Source: Dryocola sp051307055 (GTDB lineage: Bacteria > Pseudomonadota > Gammaproteobacteria > Enterobacterales > Enterobacteriaceae). Taken from it: a DNA stretch of 64,000 nucleotides. Under the pieces are notes generated by a model. That model was not told the DNA's origin, made no database searches, and saw only the letters and a list, made by a program, of their open reading frames with translations. Positions 8,029 through 16,228 of this stretch are shown here, one piece after another. Position 1 is the stretch's first letter. The number at the start of each line of letters is the position of its first letter. The translations under genes and the position numbers were made by a program. The DNA lies in NCBI RefSeq assembly GCF_051307055.1, contig NZ_CP149994.1, positions 3,100,001 through 3,164,000 of the forward strand. The letters are read 5' to 3'.

Positions 8029-9753
8029 GTGATGGCGCAACGCTCGGTCCGGGCAAGCCTTGCCCGCGCATTCCTTTATATCGTTTTGCTGTCGCTGCTC
8101 TCGACGGGCATCGCCATCCTGACGCTCGCCAGCAGTTTACGGGATGCAGAGGCGGTTAACGTGGCGGGTTCGCTGCGCATGCAAAGCTATCGTCTTGGCT
8201 ACGATTTACAGGGCGATCGCGCGCACCTGAACGAACATCTTGCGCAATACAATCAGTCGTTGCGCTCTGAAGCCCTGCTCAACCCGGGCCGTTTTTGGGT
8301 GCCGGAAGAAGTGCGTGAGCGATACGACGCCATTAACAACGCCTGGCGCGATATGGAACATCACGTTCGTCAGGGCGATACCGGCTGGTATCATGCCCAT
8401 ATCGCAAGCTACGTGGCGCAAATCGATCTGTTTGTGCTGGCGCTCCAGCATTATGCCGAGCGAAAGATGATGCAGGTCGTCGCCACGTCGGTGGTGGGAT
8501 TCATCGCTATTTTCACGCTGGTCTTTTTTACGCTTCGCCGCTTCCGCCACCAGGTTGTCGCCCCGCTCAAAAAGCTGATGCTCGCCAGCAAATCTGTCGA
8601 GCGTGGCGAGTTCGATCATCCTCCTCTTGATACCAGCCTGCCCAATGAAATTGGCCTGCTTGCCCACACCTTCACGCGCATGGCGGACGAACTGCAACGG
8701 CTTTACCGCTCCCTTGAAGATAAGGTGCAGCAAAAAACGCTAAGCCTGCAGGAAGCAAATCGCACGCTTGAAGTCCTCTACTCCTGCTCGCAGGCGCTGA
8801 ACGTCAGCACGATCGACAGGCATTGTTTTACGCAGATCCTTCAGCTTGTTCGCCAGCAGGAAAAGGTGGATTACCTTGAGATGCTGGTGGGGGAAAACTG
8901 GCTGTTGAGCGAAGGCACGCCGCAGGAGTCCGTTCCCTGGCAGTCGGTGGCCATCGCGCAGCAGGACGGTGAGCCAGGCCTGCTGCGCTGGCAGGCTTCT
9001 GCCGGCTCGCCGCCCATGCCGCTGATGCAAAGCGTGGCGACCATGCTGGGACGCGGCCTCTATTTCAACCAGGCGCAAAAACATTATCAGCAGCTGCTGC
9101 TGATGCAGGAACGAGCGACCATCGCCCGCGAGCTGCACGATTCCCTGGCGCAGGTGCTTTCTTATTTGCGCATACAGCTCACGCTGCTTAAGCGCGCGGT
9201 GCCTGAAGAAAATGCGCGCGCGCAAAGAATAATCGGCGATTTTTCCCAGGCGCTAAACGACGCCTACCGGCAGCTGCGGGAGCTGTTGACAACGTTCCGT
9301 CTGACGCTGCAACAGGCCGATCTGCCCGCGGCCCTGCAGGAGATGATCGCCCCGCTTCGCCAACAAACGAATGCAACGATTCGCCTCGACTGTAGAATGC
9401 CCACTCACGAGCTGGACGCGCAGCAGCAGGTGCATCTGCTGCAAATTATTCGTGAAGCTGTGCTAAACGCTATCAAACATGCAGAAGCGCAAGAGATAGC
9501 AATAACCTGCACCACTTCCCCTACCGGCGAACACGCGGCGGCTATTGTTGATGACGGCAAGGGAATTGCGAGCCTGAGCGAGCCGGAAGGCCATTATGGC
9601 CTGAATATCATGCACGAGCGGGCCGCCCAGCTGGGCGGACAGCTAACCATTTCCCGCCCCGCGCAGGGTGGAACGCTGATTATGATAACTTTTCGTTCGT
9701 CGGCGTCAGATAACAACGATAATGATGAAAATAGCAGGAGCAGCGATGAGTGA
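8029..9753 (+). CDS. narQ: NarQ, nitrate/nitrite sensor histidine kinase
   Basis: Inner-membrane sensor of 574 residues that phosphorylates NarP (and NarL where present) in response to nitrate or nitrite. A first membrane helix (residues 14-35) is followed by the periplasmic P-box RDAEAVNVAGSLRMQSYRLG, a second helix (about 148-170), a HAMP domain, a central cysteine-containing linker and a HisKA_3/HATPase module. The phospho-acceptor is His370 in RELHDSLAQ; N and G boxes are IREAVLNAIKHA and GHYGLNIM. The GTG at 8029 gives the same N-terminal length as E. coli NarQ; an ATG one codon later is possible. It overlaps narP by 8 bases. Confidence 0.95.
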   Translation: MMAQRSVRASLARAFLYIVLLSLLSTGIAILTLASSLRDAEAVNVAGSLRMQSYRLGYDLQGDRAHLNEHLAQYNQSLRSEALLNPGRFWVPEEVRERYDAINNAWRDMEHHVRQGDTGWYHAHIASYVAQIDLFVLALQHYAERKMMQVVATSVVGFIAIFTLVFFTLRRFRHQVVAPLKKLMLASKSVERGEFDHPPLDTSLPNEIGLLAHTFTRMADELQRLYRSLEDKVQQKTLSLQEANRTLEVLYSCSQALNVSTIDRHCFTQILQLVRQQEKVDYLEMLVGENWLLSEGTPQESVPWQSVAIAQQDGEPGLLRWQASAGSPPMPLMQSVATMLGRGLYFNQAQKHYQQLLLMQERATIARELHDSLAQVLSYLRIQLTLLKRAVPEENARAQRIIGDFSQALNDAYRQLRELLTTFRLTLQQADLPAALQEMIAPLRQQTNATIRLDCRMPTHELDAQQQVHLLQIIREAVLNAIKHAEAQEIAITCTTSPTGEHAAAIVDDGKGIASLSEPEGHYGLNIMHERAAQLGGQLTISRPAQGGTLIMITFRSSASDNNDNDENSRSSDE

Positions 9754-10390
9754 GCGAATTGTCTTTGAAGTGTTGATTGTCGACGATCATCCGTTGATGC
9801 GGCGGGGCATTCGCCAGCTGCTGGAGATGGACGACGGTTTCGTCGTGGCCGGTGAAGCAAGCAGCGGCACCGAAGCCATCGGTCTGGCGAATCGACTTGA
9901 TCCCGATCTCATCCTGCTCGATTTGAATATGAAAGGGCTGAGCGGGCTGGATACGCTCAACGCCCTGCGTCGGGAAGGCGTCAGCGCCCGTATTATCGTC
10001 CTGACCGTGTCAGATTCGCGCAGCGATGTCTTCACGCTGATTGATGCCGGCGCCGATGGCTACTTACTCAAAGATAGCGAGCCGGAAACGTTACTGGATG
10101 ATATTCGCCGTGGAGCAGAAGGCGGGAGAGCTTTCAGCGCGCAGGTCGCCGAGTATTTGCGCACCCGGGGAACGCACAAACGCAGCGGCGCGCCGTTCGC
10201 CACGCTGACCGAACGCGAGCTGGACGTTTTGCAGGAAGTGGCAAGAGGCCTGTCTAACAAGCAAATCGCAGCCGGCCTGCATATTTCAGAAGAGACGGTG
10301 AAGGTCCACGTCCGCAATTTATTACGTAAACTCCAGGTTCGTTCACGCGTGGCGGCGACGGTGCTATTTCTTGAAAGCCGCGGAGATTAA
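9746..10390 (+). CDS. narP: NarP, nitrate/nitrite response regulator
   Basis: LuxR/FixJ-type regulator of 214 residues. The receiver domain has acidic residues VDDHP, phospho-acceptor Asp59 in LLDLNMKG and Lys in LLKDSEP. The C-terminal helix-turn-helix is LTERELDVLQEVARGLSNKQ followed by ISEETVKVHVRNLLRKL. The segments ANRLD, LDTLNALRR and KVHVRNLLRKL are NarP rather than NarL in character. The start at 9746 has GGAG 5-6 bases upstream and matches the family N-terminus; a longer frame begins at 9722. The ATGAGTGA overlap with narQ implies co-translation. In E. coli K-12 narP and narQ are unlinked. Confidence 0.94.
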   Translation: MSERIVFEVLIVDDHPLMRRGIRQLLEMDDGFVVAGEASSGTEAIGLANRLDPDLILLDLNMKGLSGLDTLNALRREGVSARIIVLTVSDSRSDVFTLIDAGADGYLLKDSEPETLLDDIRRGAEGGRAFSAQVAEYLRTRGTHKRSGAPFATLTERELDVLQEVARGLSNKQIAAGLHISEETVKVHVRNLLRKLQVRSRVAATVLFLESRGD

Positions 10391-10449
10391 CCCCTTGAAT
10401 TTGACAGCCGGTATCAATAGCGCGCTAAGATAATTTACATTATCTTCTC

Positions 10450-10467
10450 AATTTCTCCACGTTTGGA
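10450..10467 (+). promoter_or_regulatory. Candidate BaeR box upstream of acrD
   Basis: AATTTCTCCACGTTTGGA agrees with the published BaeR-box pattern (TTTTTCTCCATDATTGGC) at about 13 of 18 positions. It lies 72 bases before the acrD start. AcrD is a known member of the BaeSR envelope-stress regulon in E. coli. Regulation here is inferred from motif and position. Confidence 0.5.
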
Positions 10468-10538
10468 CCTGAGGTTAAGGCTACAGTGACCGCAGCCCCC
10501 ATAACTACAATCTGCAGCGCTTACGAGGTTCCATCCAG

Positions 10539-13500
10539 ATGGCGAATTTTTTTATCAGCCGCCCCATTTTCGCCTGGGTGCTGGCCATTATTTTGTGCCT
10601 CACCGGCGCGCTGGCTATTTTTTCGCTCCCCGTTGAGCAATATCCCGACCTCGCCCCGCCAAAGGTACGCATCAGCACTAACTATCCGGGGGCTTCAGCC
10701 CAAACGCTGGAAAATACCGTCACCCAGGTCATCGAGCAGAATATGACCGGCATCGACAATCTGATGTATATGTCGTCGCAAAGCAGCAGCACCGGCCAGG
10801 CCACGATCATGCTGAACTTTAAAGCCGGGACCGATCCGAATGAAGCCGTGCAGCAGGTGCAAAATCAGCTGCAGTCCGCGCTGCGTAAATTGCCGCAGGC
10901 CGTGCAGACTCAGGGCGTCACGGTAAGAAAAACCGGAGACACCAATATCCTGATGGTGGCCTTCGTTTCCACCGATGGCAGCATGGATAAACAGGATATC
11001 GCCGACTATGTGGCGAGTAATATTCAGGATCCGCTCAGCCGTATTAACGGCGTCGGGGACGTGGATGCTTACGGCTCGCAGTATTCCATGCGTATCTGGC
11101 TTAACCCAACCAAACTCACCGGCCTGCAGCTAACCACGCAGGACGTGGTCGATGCGATTAACGCGCAGAACGCGCAGGTAGCCGTTGGGCAACTCGGAGG
11201 AACGCCGTCGGTTGACCGGCAGGCTCTAAACGCGACCATCAACTCCCAGTCTTTACTGCAGACGCCACAGCAATTTAAGGACATTACGCTGCGTGTTAAT
11301 CAGGACGGTTCGCTGGTGACGCTGGGCGATGTGGCGGAAGTGGAGCTGGGGGCTGAAAAATATGATTTCCTGAGCCGCTATAACGGCCAGGCGGCCTCGG
11401 GCCTCGGCATCAAGCTCGCTTCGGGGGCGAATGAGATGGAGACGGATAAGCTCGCCCGCGCCAAAATTGAAGAGCTGTCTCAGTTCTTCCCGCACGGGCT
11501 GGAAGCGAAAATCGCTTATGAAACTACGCCGTTCGTCAAGGCCTCTATCAAAGACGTGGTAAAAACGCTGCTGGAAGCCATTCTGCTGGTATTCCTCGTC
11601 ATGTACCTGTTTTTGCAGAATTTCCGCGCAACGCTCATTCCCACCATCGCCGTGCCCGTGGTGCTGATGGGGACTTTTTCGGTGCTCTACGCCTTCGGCT
11701 ACAGCGTTAATACGCTCACCATGTTCGCCATGGTGCTGGCGATCGGCCTGCTGGTGGATGACGCCATCGTCGTGGTGGAGAACGTCGAGCGCATCATGAG
11801 CGAAGAAGGTCTGTCGCCCAGGGAGGCAACCCGCAAGTCGATGGGCCAGATACAGGGCGCGCTGGTGGGGATTGCGCTGGTGCTTTCCGCCGTGTTCGTG
11901 CCGATGGCTTTCTTCGGCGGCACCACGGGCGCTATTTATCGCCAGTTTTCGATCACCATAGTTTCGGCCATGGTGCTTTCGGTGCTGGTGGCGATGATCC
12001 TTACTCCTGCGCTTTGCGCCACGTTGCTTAAACCCTTACATAAAGGTGAACATCACGGTCAGAAAGGCTTTTTCGGCTGGTTTAACCGCATGTTCAACCG
12101 TAATGCCGCGCGCTATGAAAGCAGCGTAGGTAAAATTCTGGCGCGCAGCGCACGCTGGATACTGATTTACGCGCTGCTGCTGGGCGGAATGGTATTCCTG
12201 TTCCTTCGGCTGCCCACCTCATTCCTGCCGCTAGAAGACCGTGGAGTGTTCACCACATCCGTTCAGCTCCCGAGCGGCTCAACGCAGCAGCAGACGCTGA
12301 AGGTCGTTGCGGATATCGAACAGTATTACCTGACGAAAGAAAAAGATAACGTGCTGTCGGTCTTCTCCACCGTGGGCGCAGGTCCCGGGGGGAACGGGCA
12401 AAACGTGGCGCGAATGTTTGTGCGCCTGAAGGACTGGGAAGCGCGCGATCCGGACACGGGCAGCTCTTTCGCCATTATCGAGCGGGCCACTAAGGCCTTC
12501 CGTAACATCAAAGAAGCACGCGTTATCGCCAGCAGCCCACCGGCCATCAGCGGCCTGGGTAACGCAGCCGGGTTTGATATGGAGCTGCAGGATCACGGCG
12601 GCGCCGGGCACGATGCGCTGATGAACGCGCGCGACCAGCTGCTCAACCTGGCCGACAATGAACCGGGGCTGACCCGCGTTCGTCATAATGGTCTGGACGA
12701 TAGCCCGCAGATGCAGATAGATATCGATCAGCGAAAAGCGCAGGCGCTGGGCGTGTCTATTGACGATATCAACGACACCCTGCAAACGGCCTGGGGCTCC
12801 AGCTATGTGAATGACTTTATGGATCGCGGCCGCGTGAAAAAGGTCTATGTGCAGGCCGCCGCGAAGTATCGCATGCTGCCGGAAGATGTTAACCAGTGGT
12901 ACGTGCGTAACAAAGACGGCGGCATGGTGCCGTTCTCCGCCTTCTCTTCCTCGCGGTGGACTACGGGCTCGCCTCGTCTGGAACGCTACAACGGCTATTC
13001 TGCCGTAGAGATCGTAGGCGAGGCCGCGCCTGGCGTGAGTACCGGCGCGGCAATGCAGATTATGGAAGGCCTGATGCATAAACTGCCGAATGGGTTTGGG
13101 CTTGAATGGACGGGCATGTCTTATCAGGAGCGGCTTTCGGGCGCGCAGGCGCCAGCCTTATATGCGGTATCGCTGCTGGTGGTCTTCTTATGTCTTGCCG
13201 CCCTCTATGAAAGCTGGTCGGTGCCGTTTTCCGTTATGCTCGTCGTACCGCTTGGCGTAATCGGCGCCCTGTTCGCCACCTGGATGCGGGGGCTTGAGAA
13301 TGACGTCTACTTCCAGGTTGGGCTACTTACCGTTATTGGCCTGTCGGCGAAGAATGCGATATTGATCGTGGAGTTCGCCAACGATCTGAATGCCCAGGGA
13401 CGGGAGCTGGTCGCAGCCACTCTCGACGCCTGCCGCCAGCGTTTACGCCCGATTCTGATGACCTCGCTGGCCTTTATCTTCGGCGTGCTGCCAATGGCAA

Positions 13501-13655
13501 CCAGCAGCGGCGCAGGCTCCGGCAGCCAGCATGCGGTAGGCACGGGCGTGATGGGCGGCATGATCTCAGCGACGGTGCTGGCAATCTTCTTTGTGCCGCT
13601 GTTCTTTGTGCTGGTGCGTCGCCGCTTCCCGCTTAAAGAGCCGCAGGCAGGCTGA
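10539..13655 (+). CDS. acrD: AcrD, RND-family multidrug efflux transporter
   Basis: Proton-driven inner-membrane pump of 1038 residues that works with AcrA and TolC. Its known substrates in E. coli are aminoglycosides, bile acids and other amphiphiles. It starts MANFFISRPIFAWVLAIIL. The proton-relay Asp pair is in GLLVDDAIVVVENVERI near residue 407, and two large periplasmic loops separate 12 membrane helices. AcrD-type features (QSSSTGQA, QHAVGTGVMGG) and its place after narQP and before ypfM-yffB-dapE support AcrD over AcrB. It is followed by a strong terminator. Confidence 0.96.
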   Translation: MANFFISRPIFAWVLAIILCLTGALAIFSLPVEQYPDLAPPKVRISTNYPGASAQTLENTVTQVIEQNMTGIDNLMYMSSQSSSTGQATIMLNFKAGTDPNEAVQQVQNQLQSALRKLPQAVQTQGVTVRKTGDTNILMVAFVSTDGSMDKQDIADYVASNIQDPLSRINGVGDVDAYGSQYSMRIWLNPTKLTGLQLTTQDVVDAINAQNAQVAVGQLGGTPSVDRQALNATINSQSLLQTPQQFKDITLRVNQDGSLVTLGDVAEVELGAEKYDFLSRYNGQAASGLGIKLASGANEMETDKLARAKIEELSQFFPHGLEAKIAYETTPFVKASIKDVVKTLLEAILLVFLVMYLFLQNFRATLIPTIAVPVVLMGTFSVLYAFGYSVNTLTMFAMVLAIGLLVDDAIVVVENVERIMSEEGLSPREATRKSMGQIQGALVGIALVLSAVFVPMAFFGGTTGAIYRQFSITIVSAMVLSVLVAMILTPALCATLLKPLHKGEHHGQKGFFGWFNRMFNRNAARYESSVGKILARSARWILIYALLLGGMVFLFLRLPTSFLPLEDRGVFTTSVQLPSGSTQQQTLKVVADIEQYYLTKEKDNVLSVFSTVGAGPGGNGQNVARMFVRLKDWEARDPDTGSSFAIIERATKAFRNIKEARVIASSPPAISGLGNAAGFDMELQDHGGAGHDALMNARDQLLNLADNEPGLTRVRHNGLDDSPQMQIDIDQRKAQALGVSIDDINDTLQTAWGSSYVNDFMDRGRVKKVYVQAAAKYRMLPEDVNQWYVRNKDGGMVPFSAFSSSRWTTGSPRLERYNGYSAVEIVGEAAPGVSTGAAMQIMEGLMHKLPNGFGLEWTGMSYQERLSGAQAPALYAVSLLVVFLCLAALYESWSVPFSVMLVVPLGVIGALFATWMRGLENDVYFQVGLLTVIGLSAKNAILIVEFANDLNAQGRELVAATLDACRQRLRPILMTSLAFIFGVLPMATSSGAGSGSQHAVGTGVMGGMISATVLAIFFVPLFFVLVRRRFPLKEPQAG

Positions 13656-13671
13656 GCGATCAAAAGCGCAC

Positions 13672-13701
13672 AAAAAAGGCGGCCTTTTGGGTCGCCTTTT
13701 T
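13672..13701 (+). terminator. Terminator after acrD, probably bidirectional
   Basis: AAAAAGGCGGCC, loop TTTT, then GGGTCGCCTTTTT. The A-run and T-run are symmetrical, so it can serve acrD on the plus strand and ypfM arriving on the minus strand. Confidence 0.88.
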
Positions 13702-13762
13702 CAGCTGTGCTCAGGATAATATTCAAATAAGCACATTGCGCTCTTGCAGTTTTCTGGTCAGA

Positions 13763-13822
13763 TCATTTACGAAGCATATCTTCAATGAAATCTTTCCAGT
13801 TCCCCAGTTCATGCTCAATCAT
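13763..13822 (-). CDS. ypfM: YpfM, 19-residue microprotein
   Basis: Short minus-strand frame encoding MIEHELGNWKDFIEDMLRK. As I remember it, E. coli YpfM differs at only two positions and lies at the same place between acrD and yffB. AGAGAGG is a good Shine-Dalgarno about 6 bases before the ATG. The peptide could form an amphipathic helix with a basic end. Its function is not established. The conservation of sequence, position and ribosome-binding site is the evidence that it is real. Confidence 0.88.
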   Translation of the reverse strand: MIEHELGNWKDFIEDMLRK

Positions 13823-14348
13823 AACAGCCTCTCTTATAATTGCTTTAATTATACGCAATGCAACCCGTGGCGTGAAGCTATACTCGCCTGCTCCTTTCCC
13901 GGCCATTCCTCCCTATATATTGCTATTGCGTCAGGTTTAATTTTAACCCGTGCTTTGTTTATTAATGTGACGGAGCACCTGAAACAAAATGTTTCTCCAA
14001 TTTTCAGAAGTTTCGCGGATTTGGCAGCGCGGGCGCGCCCGCAGCTATTCTGGCGGTTTTTACAGGAGGGAACGGATGAAATAACGGCATTGAAACTATT
14101 ATTAAAGACATTTATATATTCAGTTTAAGATAAGGAAAAATTCTGTCAGCGCGAAGAACCTTAATTTACATATGCAGCGAGCCTGCATAGCTGATGAATT
14201 TTTATTCGATTCAGCTCATCTTAGCTATATTCAGTGACGATAAGCGTAGCATTCAGATTATATTTTTCCGTCGTACTTTATTACCATTTAGCATCATTCT
14301 AATTATCTGATTAAAAGATCAGGAAATCGACAAAAGGACTGAAAGCGC
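13823..14348. other. AT-rich gene-free stretch between ypfM and yffB
   Basis: About 526 bases, clearly more AT-rich than the flanks. It holds the divergent leaders of ypfM and yffB. A 130-codon plus-strand frame (13736-14128) crosses ypfM antisense and matches nothing I know. A strong AGGAGGGA stands before ATGAAATAA at 14076-14084, a start followed by one codon and a stop. No RNA gene or mobile element is recognisable. The low GC suggests decayed or acquired sequence. Confidence 0.5.
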
Positions 14349-14705
14349 ATGATTACCCTTTACGGCATTAAAAACTGCGACACCATCAAAAAGGCGCGCC
14401 GCTGGCTGGAAGCTCACGGCGTCGAATATCAGTTTCATGACTACCGTGCGGATGGCCTGCAGGCCGATTTGCTTAACGGCTTTATCGCAGAGCTGGGATG
14501 GGAAGCGCTGCTGAACACGCGCGGCACCACCTGGCGTAAGCTGGATGAGGCGCGTCGCGAATCCATAACAGACGCGCAGTCGGCGGCCGCTTTAATGTCC
14601 GAAATGCCCGCAATCATCAAACGCCCATTGCTCTGCGCGCCCGGGCAGCCTATGCTGCTGGGTTTCAATGAATCGAACTATCAGCAGTTTATCAACGAGG
14701 TATAG
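14349..14705 (+). CDS. yffB: YffB, ArsC/Spx-family thioredoxin-fold protein
   Basis: Small cytoplasmic protein of 118 residues. It begins MITLYGIKNCDTIKKARRWL with a single Cys at position 10, the site used by ArsC-type reductases, and contains GTTWRKLDE and IIKRPLL, typical of the family. Thiol chemistry is likely but the substrate is unknown. dapE starts 5 bases after the stop and its ribosome-binding site overlaps the end of yffB, so the two are translated from one message. Confidence 0.92.
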   Translation: MITLYGIKNCDTIKKARRWLEAHGVEYQFHDYRADGLQADLLNGFIAELGWEALLNTRGTTWRKLDEARRESITDAQSAAALMSEMPAIIKRPLLCAPGQPMLLGFNESNYQQFINEV

Positions 14706-14709
14706 TCTT

Positions 14710-15837
14710 ATGTCCTGCCCGGTTATTGAGCTGACGCAACAGCTTATCCGCCGCCCTTCCCTGAGCCCCGACGATGCAGGCTGTCAGGCGCTGCTCATTG
14801 AGCGGCTACGCGCTATCGGTTTTACCGTTGAGCACATGGACTTTGGCGACACGCAAAACTTCTGGGCGTGGAGAGGACAGGGCGAAACGCTGGCGTTTGC
14901 TGGTCATACCGATGTCGTGCCCTCCGGCGATGCGGACCGCTGGATAAACCCGCCCTTCGAGCCGACCATTCGCGACGGCATGCTGTTTGGCCGCGGCGCT
15001 GCTGATATGAAAGGGTCGCTTGCGGCGATGGTCGTGGCAGCAGAGCGTTTTGTGGCTCAGCATCCAAACCATAAAGGCCGGCTGGCGTTTCTCATCACTT
15101 CCGATGAGGAAGCCAGCGCCAAAAATGGCACCGTTAAGGTGGTGGAAGCGCTGATGGAGCGCCGCGAGCGTCTCGATTATTGCCTGGTGGGCGAGCCTTC
15201 CAGCACCGAGGTTGTAGGTGACGTGGTGAAAAACGGTCGTCGCGGGTCGCTGACCTGCAACCTGACGATTCATGGCGTGCAGGGGCACGTTGCCTATCCG
15301 CATCTGGCGGATAACCCGGTTCACCGTGCGGCGCCGATGCTAAGCGAGCTGGTGGCTATTGAGTGGGACCAGGGTAACGAGTTTTTCCCGGCGACCAGCA
15401 TGCAGATCGCCAACGTCCAGGCCGGCACCGGCAGCAACAACGTCATCCCGGGCGAGATGTTTGTGCAGTTTAACTTCCGCTTCAGCACCGAGCTGACCGA
15501 TGCGGAGATCAAGCAGCGGGTGACAGCCCTGCTTGAGAAGCACCAGCTGCGCTACACGCTGGACTGGTGGCTTTCCGGCCAGCCGTTCCTTACCTCACGC
15601 GGCAGGCTTGTCGATGCGGTAGTGAACGCCGTTGAGCACTATAATGAAATCAGGCCGCAGCTATTAACCACCGGCGGCACGTCCGATGGACGCTTTATCG
15701 CACGTATGGGCGCACAGGTGGTGGAGCTTGGGCCGGTGAATGCGACCATTCATAAAATTAATGAATGCGTCAACGCCGCCGACCTGCAGCTCCTCGCCCG
15801 TATGTATCAACGTATTATGGAACAGCTTGTCGCCTGA
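14710..15837 (+). CDS. dapE: DapE, succinyl-diaminopimelate desuccinylase
   Basis: Dinuclear zinc hydrolase that makes LL-diaminopimelate for lysine and peptidoglycan synthesis. It has 375 residues, the same length as E. coli DapE, so the ligand numbers carry over: His67 (FAGHTDVVP), Asp100 (GRGAADMKGS), Glu134/135 (SDEEASA), Glu163 (GEPSS) and His349 (NATIHKINECV). The frame is open from 14668, but the ATG at 14710 gives the family start MSCPVIELTQQLIRRPS and has GAGG upstream. Confidence 0.97.
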   Translation: MSCPVIELTQQLIRRPSLSPDDAGCQALLIERLRAIGFTVEHMDFGDTQNFWAWRGQGETLAFAGHTDVVPSGDADRWINPPFEPTIRDGMLFGRGAADMKGSLAAMVVAAERFVAQHPNHKGRLAFLITSDEEASAKNGTVKVVEALMERRERLDYCLVGEPSSTEVVGDVVKNGRRGSLTCNLTIHGVQGHVAYPHLADNPVHRAAPMLSELVAIEWDQGNEFFPATSMQIANVQAGTGSNNVIPGEMFVQFNFRFSTELTDAEIKQRVTALLEKHQLRYTLDWWLSGQPFLTSRGRLVDAVVNAVEHYNEIRPQLLTTGGTSDGRFIARMGAQVVELGPVNATIHKINECVNAADLQLLARMYQRIMEQLVA

Positions 15838-15867
15838 CGGGCTCCATTTAATTTAACCTCGCCACAG

Positions 15868-15967
15868 TATCTGGCGTTGCGGCAAGCCAGCCCGGACCTG
15901 GCCCGATGAGCCTGTTAGTAAGCGATTCGGGTAAGTAAGCGCAGCTAACGCCGCAACGATGTCAGGG
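15868..15967. repeat. Degenerate ERIC-like element
   Basis: About 100 bases with ERIC landmarks in order: GTTGCGGC (15876-15883) and GCCGCAAC (15950-15957) as inverted ends, a central GAGCCTGTTAGTAAG and then GGGTAAGTAAGCGCAGC. It aligns, with many changes, to the better copy at 53007-53134. It lies between dapE and ypfN. Confidence 0.6.
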
Positions 15968-15992
15968 AAAAAGGCGAAAGAGGGGTATTAGC

Positions 15993-16184
15993 ATGGAATG
16001 GCTATCGCATTACTGGTGGGTCATCGTACTGGTGCTGTTGCTGGGAATTTTCCTTAATGTTATTAAGGATCTGAAACGTATCGACCCGAAAAAATACATG
16101 GCCAACAAACCCGATCTGCCCCCGCATCGTGATTTTAACGACAAGTGGGATGACGAGGACGACTGGCCGAAGAAAAAGCCTTAG
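15993..16184 (+). CDS. ypfN: YpfN, small UPF0370 membrane protein
   Basis: 63 residues: one N-terminal membrane helix (about residues 8-26), then a short hydrophilic tail with KDLKRIDPKKYMANKP and an acidic end DKWDDEDDWPKK. It matches E. coli YpfN in length and in the PPHRDFNDKWDD segment. AGAGGGG lies upstream of the ATG. Function unknown. Confidence 0.9.
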   Translation: MEWLSHYWWVIVLVLLLGIFLNVIKDLKRIDPKKYMANKPDLPPHRDFNDKWDDEDDWPKKKP

Positions 16185-16197
16185 TTCAGCTAATCAC

Positions 16198-16228
16198 GTC
16201 GGGTGGCGCGGCGCTTACCCGACCTACA
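16198..16228. repeat. REP-like palindrome between ypfN and ypfH
   Basis: GTCGGGTGGCGC then GGCGCTTACCCGAC and CTACA, the usual enterobacterial REP pattern. It overlaps the TAG stop of ypfH (16224-16226) and lies between convergent genes, where such hairpins protect or end messages. Confidence 0.75.

Noticed and set aside
12279..13079. 266-codon minus-strand frame inside acrD
   Set aside because: It is antisense to a conserved RND pump; long antisense frames are expected in GC-rich coding DNA.
13736..14128. 130-codon plus-strand reading frame between acrD and yffB
   Set aside because: It is antisense to ypfM, has no ribosome-binding site and resembles no family I know.
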